Assembly (NCBI GenBank): GCA_019638625.1
Contig: JAHBTK010000003.1
Span: forward strand, 744,001 to 808,000
Length of the DNA stretch: 64,000 bases
Direction: 5' to 3'
DNA from: Chitinophagaceae bacterium
Lineage (GTDB): Bacteria > Bacteroidota > Bacteroidia > Chitinophagales > Chitinophagaceae
Part shown: positions 54,877-63,697 of the stretch, piece after piece
Layout: the number at the start of each line of letters is the position of its first letter
Numbering within the stretch: the first letter of the stretch is position 1
Translations under genes and position numbers: made by a program
The notes under the pieces: model-generated
The model's database searches: none
What the model saw: the letters and a program-made list of their open reading frames with translations, nothing else
Told to the model about the DNA's origin: nothing

Positions 54877-54908
54877 CAGGCACCAAAATATTAATCAAAC
54901 TTCGTTCA

Positions 54909-55802
54909 ATGAAACTGATCAGGCTGCTTGTCTTTTTATCGTTGGCAGTTACCGGCCATGCCCAACAGAGAATTATCATAATAGGGCTCGACGGGTTTAG
55001 CGTGGAAGGTTTTAACACCGCCCGAATCCCGAATATCACCCACCTTCTTTCCGAAGGCACCTATTCTCTCACTACCCGCCCCGTGATGCCCTCTGTAACG
55101 ATGCCCAACTGGACCAGCCACCTCACAGGCTCCGGACCGGAAGAGCACGGCGTTACGGATAATACCTGGACGCCGGATAAACACCAGTTGGAGGCAATAG
55201 ACAAAGATGCCGGGGGATATTATCCTTCTGTATTTAAAGTACTCAAAGAACATGTTCCGGGTATGAAAACCGGGTACTATTACAATTGGAAGGAGCTGAT
55301 CTATCCTATCAACCGGGAATACCTGGACGAGGTCTCATTTGAAGCGGATGATCTATACGAGGAGAATTACCGGAAAGCCTTCAATTTTATGGTGGCGAAC
55401 AAAAATGCGCCGACGCTGGTATTTCTTTATAGTGTGCATACTGATCATGCCGGCCATACGCATAAGTGGATGTCGCCGCAATATATTAAAGCGCTGGAGG
55501 ACGCGGATGTGGCTATCGGCCGGCTGATAGAAAAGCTAAAAGCGGAAAAGCTGTATAAGGATACTCATTTTTTATTGATCACGGATCACGGTGGTATCGA
55601 AAAAAGCCATGGCGGTGTCAGTATGCAGGAAATGCAGGTTCCCTGGGGTGTTACCGGTCCAAAAATCAAACGCCGCGGGCTGGCTCCTTTTTATAACAGC
55701 AATAAAAATACTGCGCTGGTAGTAGCCAGGATCTTTAACCTCAGGAGCAAAAAGATCCCGGAGTGCTGGACGGGGCAAATACCCGGCATTCTCTTCAGGT
55801 GA
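54909..55802 (+). CDS. Alkaline phosphatase-fold phosphodiesterase (NPP-like), exported
   Basis: A 297-residue protein with a signal peptide (to about GHAQQ) and the metal motifs of nucleotide pyrophosphatase/phosphodiesterases: IIIGLDGFSVEGF (Asp), SVTMPNWTSHLTG (catalytic Thr), HTDHAGHTH and LITDHGGIEKSHGG. It should hydrolyse phosphodiesters or phosphates in the periplasm. The ATG at 54909 gives the signal peptide; an open stretch upstream overlaps the helicase gene in another frame and is not coding. Confidence 0.9.
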   Translation: MKLIRLLVFLSLAVTGHAQQRIIIIGLDGFSVEGFNTARIPNITHLLSEGTYSLTTRPVMPSVTMPNWTSHLTGSGPEEHGVTDNTWTPDKHQLEAIDKDAGGYYPSVFKVLKEHVPGMKTGYYYNWKELIYPINREYLDEVSFEADDLYEENYRKAFNFMVANKNAPTLVFLYSVHTDHAGHTHKWMSPQYIKALEDADVAIGRLIEKLKAEKLYKDTHFLLITDHGGIEKSHGGVSMQEMQVPWGVTGPKIKRRGLAPFYNSNKNTALVVARIFNLRSKKIPECWTGQIPGILFR

Positions 55803-56017
55803 TACACCGGTGACCTTTATCCGCCATTGGGCCGCCAAACCCGGGGGTTCATTATTATCTGCTTCGCAGGCTTTTTGGGAGATCACAGGCAAAGCCCTTA
55901 CAGCAGGAATGCTGTTTATTTACAGGCAACACAAAAAGCGCATAAACCGGGGTTTATTTTCTTTCATTTTCTGAAAAATTCGTGCATTGGTGGCATTGAT
56001 TGTTTTGCCGGGAACGG

Positions 56018-56692
56018 CTATTCGATCCCCTCCCCGTTACTGTAAACCAACCCGTTGCTCAGCGCATATTTGATCAGTCCGAGGTTGGACCTCGCGCCGG
56101 TCTTTTCCTTCAGCGCGTATTTTATTTTCTCCACGGCGCTCAAGCTCAGGCCAAGTATATCCGCGATTTCTTTATTGCTTTTGTCCTCCCATAAAAGCTG
56201 CACTATTTCCAGGTCTGTTTTAGACAACGAGGGTAAAGGCAGGACAGGCGGTTTAACCTTTTGTATTTTCAGCAGCCGGAAAGCCTCCCTGTAAAAGTCG
56301 TTCCTGAACACTTCTTTGGTGGAGGCTGTTTCCAGGGCTTTTATCAATTCATTATGGTCATCCGCTTTACTTATAAAAGCGTTAATTCCCATATCAAATA
56401 ATTCGGCGATCTGCGCCTCGTTATGATACATGGACATGATCACCACCCCCGCGTCCGGTCTCAGCTTTACAATATCCGGCAACATCGTGCCCGCATTGAT
56501 CTCCGGGGAATAAAGATCCAGCAAAAATACATCCACTTCAACAGGCTCCGTACCAAGCGTTCTCACCAGTTCCCTGCAATCCCTTTCATTTATTACCACC
56601 TCAAAGCCGGGCCGGCTGTCAATAAAGGCTGTTAGCGCCTGTCTTACAAGGCGATGATCATCTGTTAATGCAACCCGGATACGTTTCGGCAT
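56018..56692 (-). CDS. LuxR/NarL-type response regulator
   Basis: A 224-residue regulator: receiver domain with phospho-acceptor Asp59 (VDVFLLDLYSPE), Lys of the switch in AFISKADDH, and a LuxR helix-turn-helix (LSKTDLEIVQLLWEDKSNKEIADILGLSLSAVEKI). No kinase gene is adjacent. Its promoter region faces the first of four operator-promoter modules 70 bp away, making it the prime candidate regulator of the peptide locus, by position. Confidence 0.92.
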   Translation of the reverse strand: MPKRIRVALTDDHRLVRQALTAFIDSRPGFEVVINERDCRELVRTLGTEPVEVDVFLLDLYSPEINAGTMLPDIVKLRPDAGVVIMSMYHNEAQIAELFDMGINAFISKADDHNELIKALETASTKEVFRNDFYREAFRLLKIQKVKPPVLPLPSLSKTDLEIVQLLWEDKSNKEIADILGLSLSAVEKIKYALKEKTGARSNLGLIKYALSNGLVYSNGEGIE

Positions 56693-56765
56693 TTTCCATG
56701 TGTTTAAGGAATTAAGGATGTATCGAAAACGTTCAAATATAAGATTAAGGAAAATAAAAAAAAAT

Positions 56766-56809
56766 GCGGTTAACCGTAATAATCAATTAAAAAGGAATAG
56801 GTAGGTTTG
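56766..56809 (+). promoter_or_regulatory. Operator-promoter module A
   Basis: GCGGTTAACCGTAAT (56766-56780, palindrome GGTTAACC), then, exactly 36 bases from the operator's first base, TAGGTTTG (56802-56809), a perfect -7 box. No -33 TTG. The palindrome centre lies about 42 bases before the predicted start, typical of an activator-dependent promoter. No convincing gene follows within 280 bases. Confidence 0.65.
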
Positions 56810-57096
56810 CGGCTGAGAGCAGCCGTTACTACATGAATTACACCCGGAGGGTTCCGATAATTGCGGGATATTTGATTTTTATCGTTGATTATTGCTTCTT
56901 TGCGCTCCACAAGGCAGCAAAGGTCCGACGTGCCATCAGGGAATACATTGTGTATCCCTGGTGCCCTCGTGCCCTGCGGTTCGTTTTTTTTGGGACGCAA
57001 AGATATTTACGCATAAGCAGGTCCGTGGATCCCGGAAAAGCGTGCAACCTCCCCATCTTACATCCGGCCGGTCATTGGCGAGACACCCGGGGTTTT

Positions 57097-57140
57097 ACGG
57101 TACACTGTAACAGTAATATGAAAAGAAGCACTTAAGGTAG
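57097..57140 (+). promoter_or_regulatory. Operator-promoter module C
   Basis: ACGGTACACTGTAACA followed at 36 bases by TAAGGTAG. The middle (ATATGAAAAGA) is nearly identical to module D. A GTG frame of 33 codons (57143-57244) directly follows; I cannot say whether it is translated. Confidence 0.55.
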
Positions 57141-57249
57141 TCGTGAAAAGCGGGAAACTATACAACAGGAGTACCGGAGAAAGCATTATAGTGTTCTATA
57201 GAAGAGGTACATTGTCCCCCAAGATAAATTTTGAAATACCCTAAAAAAT

Positions 57250-57293
57250 GCGGTTAACCGTAACAAAATATTGAAAAAGAATATTTAGGTTTA
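57250..57293 (+). promoter_or_regulatory. Operator-promoter module B
   Basis: GCGGTTAACCGTAAC, identical to module A over 14 of 15 bases, and TAGGTTTA at the same 36-base distance. It is the module nearest the peptide precursor gene, about 400 bases upstream. Confidence 0.65.
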
Positions 57294-57471
57294 CATCAAT
57301 AATAGTATCATCCCACCCGTATTTTGAAAGAGACTCGGTAATAATAGAACAGTTGAAAGTGATATGCTGTCTGCAAAGCCACCCCGTTACCCCCGAATGA
57401 GTTGTAAATAAATGCTTTTCACTGCATAAGTAGAAAATTACTCTTTGAATGATTGTAAGTTACTACCTGAC

Positions 57472-57691
57472 CGTTGCTGAACGCAGCGTATAAAATATTC
57501 AGTAGCTACGAGTTGCGGGATATTAGCCTTGTTGACCCAAAGAAAAAATAAGGAGGTGGTGGCGCTGATCCATTGCGCAAAATCAGCAACAGGATTGTCG
57601 AAAGATATGAGGGAGTAAATACTGTATGCCCTGCCCGGAAGTACAACGGGCTCAAGACGAGAATTTTATATTAAAGCTTAAATTTTACAAA
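57472..57691 (+). pseudogene. Possible decayed peptide-precursor gene
   Basis: One frame reads MLNAAYKIFSSYELRDISLV then DPKKK, stop, GGGGADPLRKISNRIVE and on to NGLKTRILY. The stop (TAA at about 57551) lies where a leader/core junction with glycines would be. Either a broken double-glycine precursor or chance; composition is coding-like after the glycines. Confidence 0.25.
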
Positions 57692-57862
57692 ATGGAAAAA
57701 TTAGAATTAAATCAAATGGAGAAAATCCACGGGGGAGATCCTTGTTTATGGGCAGGCGTAGAAGCCGTGGCTACTGGTGTTGTAGGTGTTCTTAGTGGCG
57801 GTTGGGGCCTAATATTATACCCTTTTGCGCTAAAAAGGGTGATTGACGCATGTGATTTATAA
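57692..57862 (+). CDS. Double-glycine leader bacteriocin-like peptide precursor
   Basis: A 56-residue precursor. The leader MEKLELNQMEKIHGG ends in Gly-Gly with hydrophobics at the C39-protease positions (L, M, I), predicting cleavage after residue 15. The 41-residue core starts DPCLWAGVEA and ends VIDACDL, with two cysteines near its ends (core positions 3 and 39) and a glycine-rich hydrophobic centre (GVVGVLSGGWGLILYPF), as in pore-forming class II bacteriocins. The C39 exporter and a thioredoxin-like protein lie downstream. The start at 57692 follows an A/T-rich region; an ATG at 57626 would add an unrelated stretch. Confidence 0.8.
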   Translation: MEKLELNQMEKIHGGDPCLWAGVEAVATGVVGVLSGGWGLILYPFALKRVIDACDL

Positions 57863-58004
57863 ACATAATGGAAGTAATAGTACAAACAGGATAAACCTGA
57901 CAGTACTATTACTTCTCCACTTCTCACTAAGATAAGGACGATTAGTTAAACTATTTTATAAAAGTCTATGATCGTAAATGTCGATATATTAAAGATTACA
58001 GCAG

Positions 58005-59408
58005 ATGGTATTAATACATATTTTGAAAACAAGAGGAATACACTATTTAAAAAAGAAATTGAGGGTTGATGTTCTGATAGCTATATTGGTGGTGTTTCTT
58101 GCATTTTTATTAATTCAGATGATGGAACGCTTATTTCATATACCAACTGGTAATTCAACATTTGGTTTTTGGTTAGTTTCTGTGTTTGCTTTAGTAAGCT
58201 TAGTTTTTAGATTATTTCTTGAAGGGAATGCTACTTCAGAGTATTTTACCTACAGAAAGATAGGGCTTTCAAACAAAAAAATTGCAAAAATCTTCTTGAT
58301 AGTTACGCAAATCAATACCCATAATTTATGTTTTTTTCTTTTGGGAGTTGGACTTATCTGGAAATGGCAATCTCCATGGCTATTTTCATTACTTTTTATT
58401 CTTGTGCTTTGTACTAATATTATAGATAAACTTGTTAAACAGCTATATATAAAGTACGATATCGTTGGATTTGCATACTGTACCCTTCTTGCAGGCTTAT
58501 TCGTTTTAACGCTTAATGTTAACAATTTCAATAAAATTGTATCATTGTTTTCTCCTACAGAAATACTTTTGTTGGTGTTAATGGTCTTTCTCCTACTTAA
58601 TTTCATAGGTTATAAAGTAGTCAAGTATACATTTGACTACGAGTATTCTGGAATTAAAAAAAGTGAATTATGGATCGCCAGGGAGCTGACTAACAAATTG
58701 ACTTATGCATGGATACAAGTTACTACTCTCCTTCTACTAAGGGTTCCAAGAATAAAAGGCTTATGGATAGGCTTTTTCTTTTTGTTAATTGCCTATGGTA
58801 GCGTTCAGTTTAGAGGTGATCAGTCAGCATCAATGTTAAACTTTCTTCAGACATTTATATATATGGTATTTTTAACCGCCTTTTATGGTCAAAAATTTTT
58901 GTCTTGGGATAGCAGTTACATATCTTTTGTCTTATCAAACTCTGATTCATCAGGATTATACGATTATATAAAATCCAAGTATTATACTTTGTGTATATTG
59001 ACTACAATAAGCTATTTATTTATTTTTTTAATTACTTTTTTTTCAAACGCCACAAACGAAATACTAATAGAAGTTAGTGTATTATATTTATATTGTTTGT
59101 CTTCTTTGCCGATATTGTTTATAATTATTGGAACAAGAAATAAACTCAAAATTGATCTAAAACAAAAATCAATGATGGCACATTGGAGAGATGGCTCGTC
59201 TATTCCTAGCTTATCCTTTTTCCTATATTATGGAATTTCATCGGCACTTTATATGTTATTCTACATTTTCGATTTAGTTATTTTCTATTACTATCTATTA
59301 GTATTCGTATCACTACTGTTGATTCTTTTTCATTTAAAAATAATAAGATATATAGGCAGACAGATGGAAGCTAAAAAGAAAGAAATTTATTACCGGTTTA
59401 ACTACTGA
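58005..59408 (+). CDS. ABC transporter membrane subunit (DUF5687-like)
   Basis: A 467-residue, strongly AT-rich integral membrane protein with about ten to twelve helices and few charged loops (TYRKIGLSNKKIAKIFL; WIARELTNKL). It resembles Bacteroidota DUF5687-type permeases, which pair with a single ATPase; the ATPase gene starts four bases downstream. In a peptide locus such a pair commonly removes the toxic peptide from the producer's membrane (immunity), but that is inference. Confidence 0.75.
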   Translation: MVLIHILKTRGIHYLKKKLRVDVLIAILVVFLAFLLIQMMERLFHIPTGNSTFGFWLVSVFALVSLVFRLFLEGNATSEYFTYRKIGLSNKKIAKIFLIVTQINTHNLCFFLLGVGLIWKWQSPWLFSLLFILVLCTNIIDKLVKQLYIKYDIVGFAYCTLLAGLFVLTLNVNNFNKIVSLFSPTEILLLVLMVFLLLNFIGYKVVKYTFDYEYSGIKKSELWIARELTNKLTYAWIQVTTLLLLRVPRIKGLWIGFFFLLIAYGSVQFRGDQSASMLNFLQTFIYMVFLTAFYGQKFLSWDSSYISFVLSNSDSSGLYDYIKSKYYTLCILTTISYLFIFLITFFSNATNEILIEVSVLYLYCLSSLPILFIIIGTRNKLKIDLKQKSMMAHWRDGSSIPSLSFFLYYGISSALYMLFYIFDLVIFYYYLLVFVSLLLILFHLKIIRYIGRQMEAKKKEIYYRFNY

Positions 59409-59412
59409 TGAA

Positions 59413-60108
59413 ATGATAAAAATCACAAACCTTAAAAAATATTTTGGGAATACATTAGCGCTAGACATTCCATCACTTCACCTTTCTTGTACTGGCATTA
59501 TTTCCCTTTTTGGTAATAACGGTGCGGGGAAGACAACATTCCTTAGGATTGTTGCGGATCTTTTAAAACCGAACTCAGGAGTTGTCGAATACTTTTCAAA
59601 TGAAAAATTTAACCCAACAAAAGTAGCCTCTTATCTCGATGAATCATTTCTGATAGAATATTTGACTGTGGAAGAGTATTGTCAACTTGTTATACTGATA
59701 AATAAACTTGATAAGAGCAACTTTATTGATCGATTAAACCAATGCATCTCATTTTTCAATTATGAAAAGTATAAACGCTCTTTGCTCTCCGAACTCTCAA
59801 CCGGTAACAGAAATAAAGTGGGTATATTATCTGCTATTTTGCAGAACAAACCCATAACACTATTAGATGAGCCATTTGCAAATATTGATCCCACATCTCA
59901 ATTAGTGTTATGCAAAATCCTGGAAGAGATGAAACAGTACGACAGGATTGTTGTATTATCAAGCCATAGTATTGAAACATTGTTGCCAATCTCTGAAAGA
60001 GTATTGTTATTAGACAATGGAAAAATAATTTCAAATCTGGGACCTGGTGAAAATAGGTTAAGTATCATACACGAGTTTTTTAGATCGGGATTAATAAGAG
60101 CTTGTTAA
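59413..60108 (+). CDS. ABC transporter ATP-binding protein
   Basis: A 231-residue ATPase: Walker A FGNNGAGKTTFL near residue 35, signature LSTGNRNK (a variant of LSGGQ) near 135, Walker B ITLLDEPFANIDP, and the switch His in LSSHSIETL. It follows the permease by four bases and forms one transporter with it. AT-rich like the permease and unlike the C39 exporter gene, suggesting separate acquisition. Confidence 0.92.
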   Translation: MIKITNLKKYFGNTLALDIPSLHLSCTGIISLFGNNGAGKTTFLRIVADLLKPNSGVVEYFSNEKFNPTKVASYLDESFLIEYLTVEEYCQLVILINKLDKSNFIDRLNQCISFFNYEKYKRSLLSELSTGNRNKVGILSAILQNKPITLLDEPFANIDPTSQLVLCKILEEMKQYDRIVVLSSHSIETLLPISERVLLLDNGKIISNLGPGENRLSIIHEFFRSGLIRAC

Positions 60109-60228
60109 CGTATTCAATAGGCCGTTGAACCTATGGGAGCATTAAAAAAAACGAGTGTTTGCATTATAATAAATTGTTTTCAGAAGTCTGCTATCGATCC
60201 AGCCAAAACCAAAAAAACAGAAAATTTT

Positions 60229-60272
60229 ACGGTAACCCGTAACAATCATATGAAAAGACGCGCTTAAGTTAG
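60229..60272 (+). promoter_or_regulatory. Operator-promoter module D
   Basis: ACGGTAACCCGTAACAA, then TAAGTTAG at 36 bases; about 50 bases before the membrane protein gene at 60323. The sequence between is almost the same as in module C (ATATGAAAAGA, then GCnCTTAAG). Confidence 0.6.
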
Positions 60273-60322
60273 CATTTCAAAAGCAGAAAATCATCCGACA
60301 GGAATGCTTTTTATAATAATAC

Positions 60323-60982
60323 ATGCGAAAACCTATGCATTCAATAACCGAATTACATATAAATAAACTACTTTTTTTATTGCTGGTTCTTTTTACTGTT
60401 TCGCTTGGATATTTAATGAAAGAATTATTGGATACAGATAAATTAGTTTACACCTTTCTTCTTGAAAGGGTATCGGTAGATCAGTTTGATGAAATGATGA
60501 GTAGAAAAAAAAGTATGAATTGGCTTGGCTTGGTGATAACCCCAGCATTACTGTTTGTTAAAATCAGCATAATGAGTGCGGTACTTTGGACCGGCTGCTT
60601 CTTTTTCGATAAAAGGATAAGTTATAAATCACTCTTTAATATAGCCGTAAAAGCAGAGTTTATCTTCTTGCTTGTCATAATAGTTAAAATCATCTGGTTT
60701 TATTTCTTTTTTACCGAATACAGTTTTGAAGATATTCAGTATTTCTATCCGTTATCTGTGTTGAATATAGTTGGATATGAGAGACTGGAGCCCTGGTATA
60801 TCTATCCGTTGCAGGTGTTAAATTTATTTGAGTTTATTTATTGGATGCTGCTGATCTATTTGCTTGCAAAAGAGCTAAACATTAAACCGGATAAAGTTTT
60901 CAATATTGTTGCGGGAAGCTATGGAGTCGGGCTTTTGATTTGGGTAATAGCAGTTATGTTCTTCACTATAAATTTTAGCTGA
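60323..60982 (+). CDS. Polytopic membrane protein of the peptide locus
   Basis: A 219-residue protein with five predicted helices (about 15-32, 68-95, 113-130, 162-180, 198-217) and a short soluble loop between helices 1 and 2 (LERVSVDQFDEMMSRKKSM). The layout recalls Yip1-like proteins, but I do not assign a family. It directly follows module D and stands four bases before the thioredoxin-like gene. It could be an immunity protein or part of the maturation machinery. Confidence 0.7.
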   Translation: MRKPMHSITELHINKLLFLLLVLFTVSLGYLMKELLDTDKLVYTFLLERVSVDQFDEMMSRKKSMNWLGLVITPALLFVKISIMSAVLWTGCFFFDKRISYKSLFNIAVKAEFIFLLVIIVKIIWFYFFFTEYSFEDIQYFYPLSVLNIVGYERLEPWYIYPLQVLNLFEFIYWMLLIYLLAKELNIKPDKVFNIVAGSYGVGLLIWVIAVMFFTINFS

Positions 60983-60986
60983 TTCT

Positions 60987-61505
60987 ATGAAAACGATCAT
61001 TAAGACAGGTACTATCATTTTAATTGTAAGTATACTCCTGACCCTGGGCTATATGCTCATTTCTACGGCACAACGGAAAAAGAATATTTCAAATGCGATC
61101 CAGACAATACCTGATTTTATTGCAACAGATCTGAATGGAAACCCCTTTTCCCAATCCGATCTAAGAAAAAATATACCAGTGATCTTTACATATTTTAATT
61201 CCGGTTGTGATTTCTGCCAGCGCGAAGCGAAGGATATAAGGGAAAATATCCGGTTATTTAACAATGTCCAGCTATTATTTTTGTCTACAGAGTTGCCGGA
61301 CGTGATCGGGGATTTTGCCCAGGCTTACGATCTTGCAGATTATAGCAATATTATTTTTCTGCATGATGCGAACAATAAAGTTGCGAACCAATTCGGCATA
61401 TCTGTCATTCCAACAACCCTTATTTACGGTAAAGACTTACAACTTCTCAGGAAATATAAAGGCCAAATTAAAGCAGTGCATATCATTAAAGAACTACGGC
61501 TATAA
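60987..61505 (+). CDS. Thioredoxin-like protein of the TlpA/AhpC type, membrane anchored
   Basis: A 172-residue protein with one N-terminal membrane helix (residues 5-27) and a periplasmic thioredoxin fold: PDFIATDLNGNPFS, redox motif GCDFCQRE, and cis-Pro loop ISVIPTTLIYG. Its place between the membrane protein and the C39 exporter, and two cysteines in the peptide core, suggest that it forms or reshuffles the peptide disulfide. Confidence 0.88.
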   Translation: MKTIIKTGTIILIVSILLTLGYMLISTAQRKKNISNAIQTIPDFIATDLNGNPFSQSDLRKNIPVIFTYFNSGCDFCQREAKDIRENIRLFNNVQLLFLSTELPDVIGDFAQAYDLADYSNIIFLHDANNKVANQFGISVIPTTLIYGKDLQLLRKYKGQIKAVHIIKELRL

Positions 61506-61519
61506 TTAATTTCCGGACT

Positions 61520-63697
61520 ATGACTGAAAAACACCTTCATAAGATCATCATCCTGCAGCACGACCAAGCTGATTGCGGCGTTGCCTGCCTCTTATCTATC
61601 GTCCGGTATTATAAAGGGGGTAACTCCCTGGAAAGATTGCGAAAGCTAAGCGGTACCGGTATACGGGGAACCACCCTGCTGGGCCTGTACCAGGCAGCCA
61701 ACAGCATCGGCTTTGCCGCCGAAGGCTGCACGGCGAATATAGAGGCGTTGAAAACCCACCCCTCCCCGGTGATCCTGCATGTTACGATGCACGATACATT
61801 GCACCACTATATTGTATGTTTCGGTACCCGGCAGGATAAAAACGGGCAGCTTATATTTATCATTGGTGATCCTGCAAAGGGTATTGTGTATATGACCACG
61901 GAAGAATTGGATGATGTATGGAAATCCAGATCCTGTCTTACGCTGGAACCCAATGAACATTTTGTAACAGCAAAGGAAACAACAGCCGCAAAGCGAAAAT
62001 GGATCGTCTGCCTGGTAAAAGAAGATTATCCCCTCCTGCTGATGGCCATGTGTATGGGAGTTGCTATTGCCGGCCTCGGACTTACCATGGCCATTTTTTC
62101 GCAGAAGCTGATTGATGAAATACTGCCCCAAAAGAATTTTGAAAAGCTGTATGTGGGCATTATATTGGTTTTGCTGATGCTGCTGGCTAAAGAGGGATTA
62201 GCCGCGTTAAGGCAGTATTTCCTGGTGCGGCAGTCAAAGGATTTTAATATTCGCATCATTGATTTTTTCTATCGTCATCTTTTGCATTTGCCCAAGCCTT
62301 TTTTCGATACACGAAAGATCGGAGAGCTTACAGCCCGGCTGAATGACACATCCCGAATTCAGCGCATCATCAGCCAGTTAGCCGGCAACTCTATTATTGA
62401 ACTATTGGTGGTAATAGTCAGCATTATTTTCCTGATCTCCTATTCAGTACAGATAGGTATTGCGGTTACCATCATTATTCCCTTGCTGTATTTTTTAGTG
62501 TATCGCTACAACAAGGCCATTATAGACGGACAGAAAGCCGTTATGACAAATTATGCCCTTACCGAAGCCAATTATATCTCCACCCTGCAAGGCATAGAGC
62601 CTGTGAAAAACCAGAACAAGCAGGAGCTGTTTTCAGTTGCCAACAGCAGTATCTATAAAAGGTACCAGGACTCCGTCTTCAGCCTGGGTAAAATACAGAT
62701 CCGGCTTGGCTTCTGGGCTAACAGCTTCTCTGTATTTTTCTTATCAGGCGTGCTGTTATACGGCAGCTCCCGGGTGTTGAATGATCATCTTACTATCGGA
62801 GGGCTTATTGCCATATTGTCTGTATGCGGCACCCTGCTGCCCGGCGTAGCCAGCCTGGCATTGCTGAGCATTCCCGTTAATGAAGCTAAAATAGCATTTG
62901 ACAGGATGTTCGAATTCACCGCAGCTGAACCTGAAAAAGACAGCGAAACGATGCTGCCTCTTCCTGTACTTGAATCCCTGAAAGCAGAAACCCTTTCCTT
63001 CCGGTTTGCCGGTAAAAAAAGACTGTTACAGGATATTTCCTTCGAGGTTTTGAAAGGAGAGATCATCGCGATCATGGGTGAGAACGGATGCGGAAAATCC
63101 ACGCTCACGCAGATATTACAAAGACACTATTATCCTGAAGACGGGGATATACTCATCAACAACCGGCCACTTTCGTCGTTCTGTTTAGCGGACTGGCGGG
63201 ACATTTGCACGGTGGTTCCGCAAAACATCCACATATTCAATAGTACGGTGCTCGAAAATATCGCATACGAAAAAGCCGCTTCACAGCCGCAGGATGTTAT
63301 CCGTTTTCTGAATGAAGCCGGATTTGGCTTTTTTATGGATAGCCTGCCCCAATCTGTAATGACACTGGTGGGGGAAGAAGGCATCAACCTTTCAGGAGGG
63401 CAAAAGCAAATGATAGCTTTGGCAAGAGCTTTATACAGCAATCCCCAATTACTGATACTGGATGAAGCGACGTCGGCAATGGACAGGGAAGGCGAGCATT
63501 TCGTATTACGTTTGCTGAACCGGCTAAAACCGGAAATGGCTATCATATACATCAGCCATCGCCTGCATGTGCTGAAAAATCTTTGCGACAGGATATACAT
63601 ACTGGAGGACGGTACCATCACCGCCGCCGGAAGCCACCATCAATTGCTGGAAACAAAAAACCTGTACAGTAGCTACTGGGCAGACCTGGTTTGCTGA
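61520..63697 (+). CDS. C39-peptidase ABC exporter (PCAT)
   Basis: A 725-residue bacteriocin-processing transporter. The N-terminal C39 peptidase has the oxyanion Gln13 and catalytic Cys19 (QHDQADCGVAC), His near 96 (LHHYIVCFG) and Asp in IIGDPAKG. Six membrane helices follow (about 165-450), then the ATPase: GENGCGKST near 521, LSGGQKQ near 620, LILDEATSAMD near 645. It should cleave the double-glycine leader and export the core peptide. No HlyD-type adaptor is visible in the window. Confidence 0.95.
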   Translation: MTEKHLHKIIILQHDQADCGVACLLSIVRYYKGGNSLERLRKLSGTGIRGTTLLGLYQAANSIGFAAEGCTANIEALKTHPSPVILHVTMHDTLHHYIVCFGTRQDKNGQLIFIIGDPAKGIVYMTTEELDDVWKSRSCLTLEPNEHFVTAKETTAAKRKWIVCLVKEDYPLLLMAMCMGVAIAGLGLTMAIFSQKLIDEILPQKNFEKLYVGIILVLLMLLAKEGLAALRQYFLVRQSKDFNIRIIDFFYRHLLHLPKPFFDTRKIGELTARLNDTSRIQRIISQLAGNSIIELLVVIVSIIFLISYSVQIGIAVTIIIPLLYFLVYRYNKAIIDGQKAVMTNYALTEANYISTLQGIEPVKNQNKQELFSVANSSIYKRYQDSVFSLGKIQIRLGFWANSFSVFFLSGVLLYGSSRVLNDHLTIGGLIAILSVCGTLLPGVASLALLSIPVNEAKIAFDRMFEFTAAEPEKDSETMLPLPVLESLKAETLSFRFAGKKRLLQDISFEVLKGEIIAIMGENGCGKSTLTQILQRHYYPEDGDILINNRPLSSFCLADWRDICTVVPQNIHIFNSTVLENIAYEKAASQPQDVIRFLNEAGFGFFMDSLPQSVMTLVGEEGINLSGGQKQMIALARALYSNPQLLILDEATSAMDREGEHFVLRLLNRLKPEMAIIYISHRLHVLKNLCDRIYILEDGTITAAGSHHQLLETKNLYSSYWADLVC

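Noticed and set aside
56833..57135. 100-codon frame after operator-promoter module A
   Set aside because: No signal peptide, domain or coding-like composition, and it runs through module C. It is kept only as unexplained sequence after a promoter.
57968..58070. 34-codon frame overlapping the start of the ABC permease gene
   Set aside because: No leader or signal features and it overlaps a better-supported start; not convincing as a second peptide.
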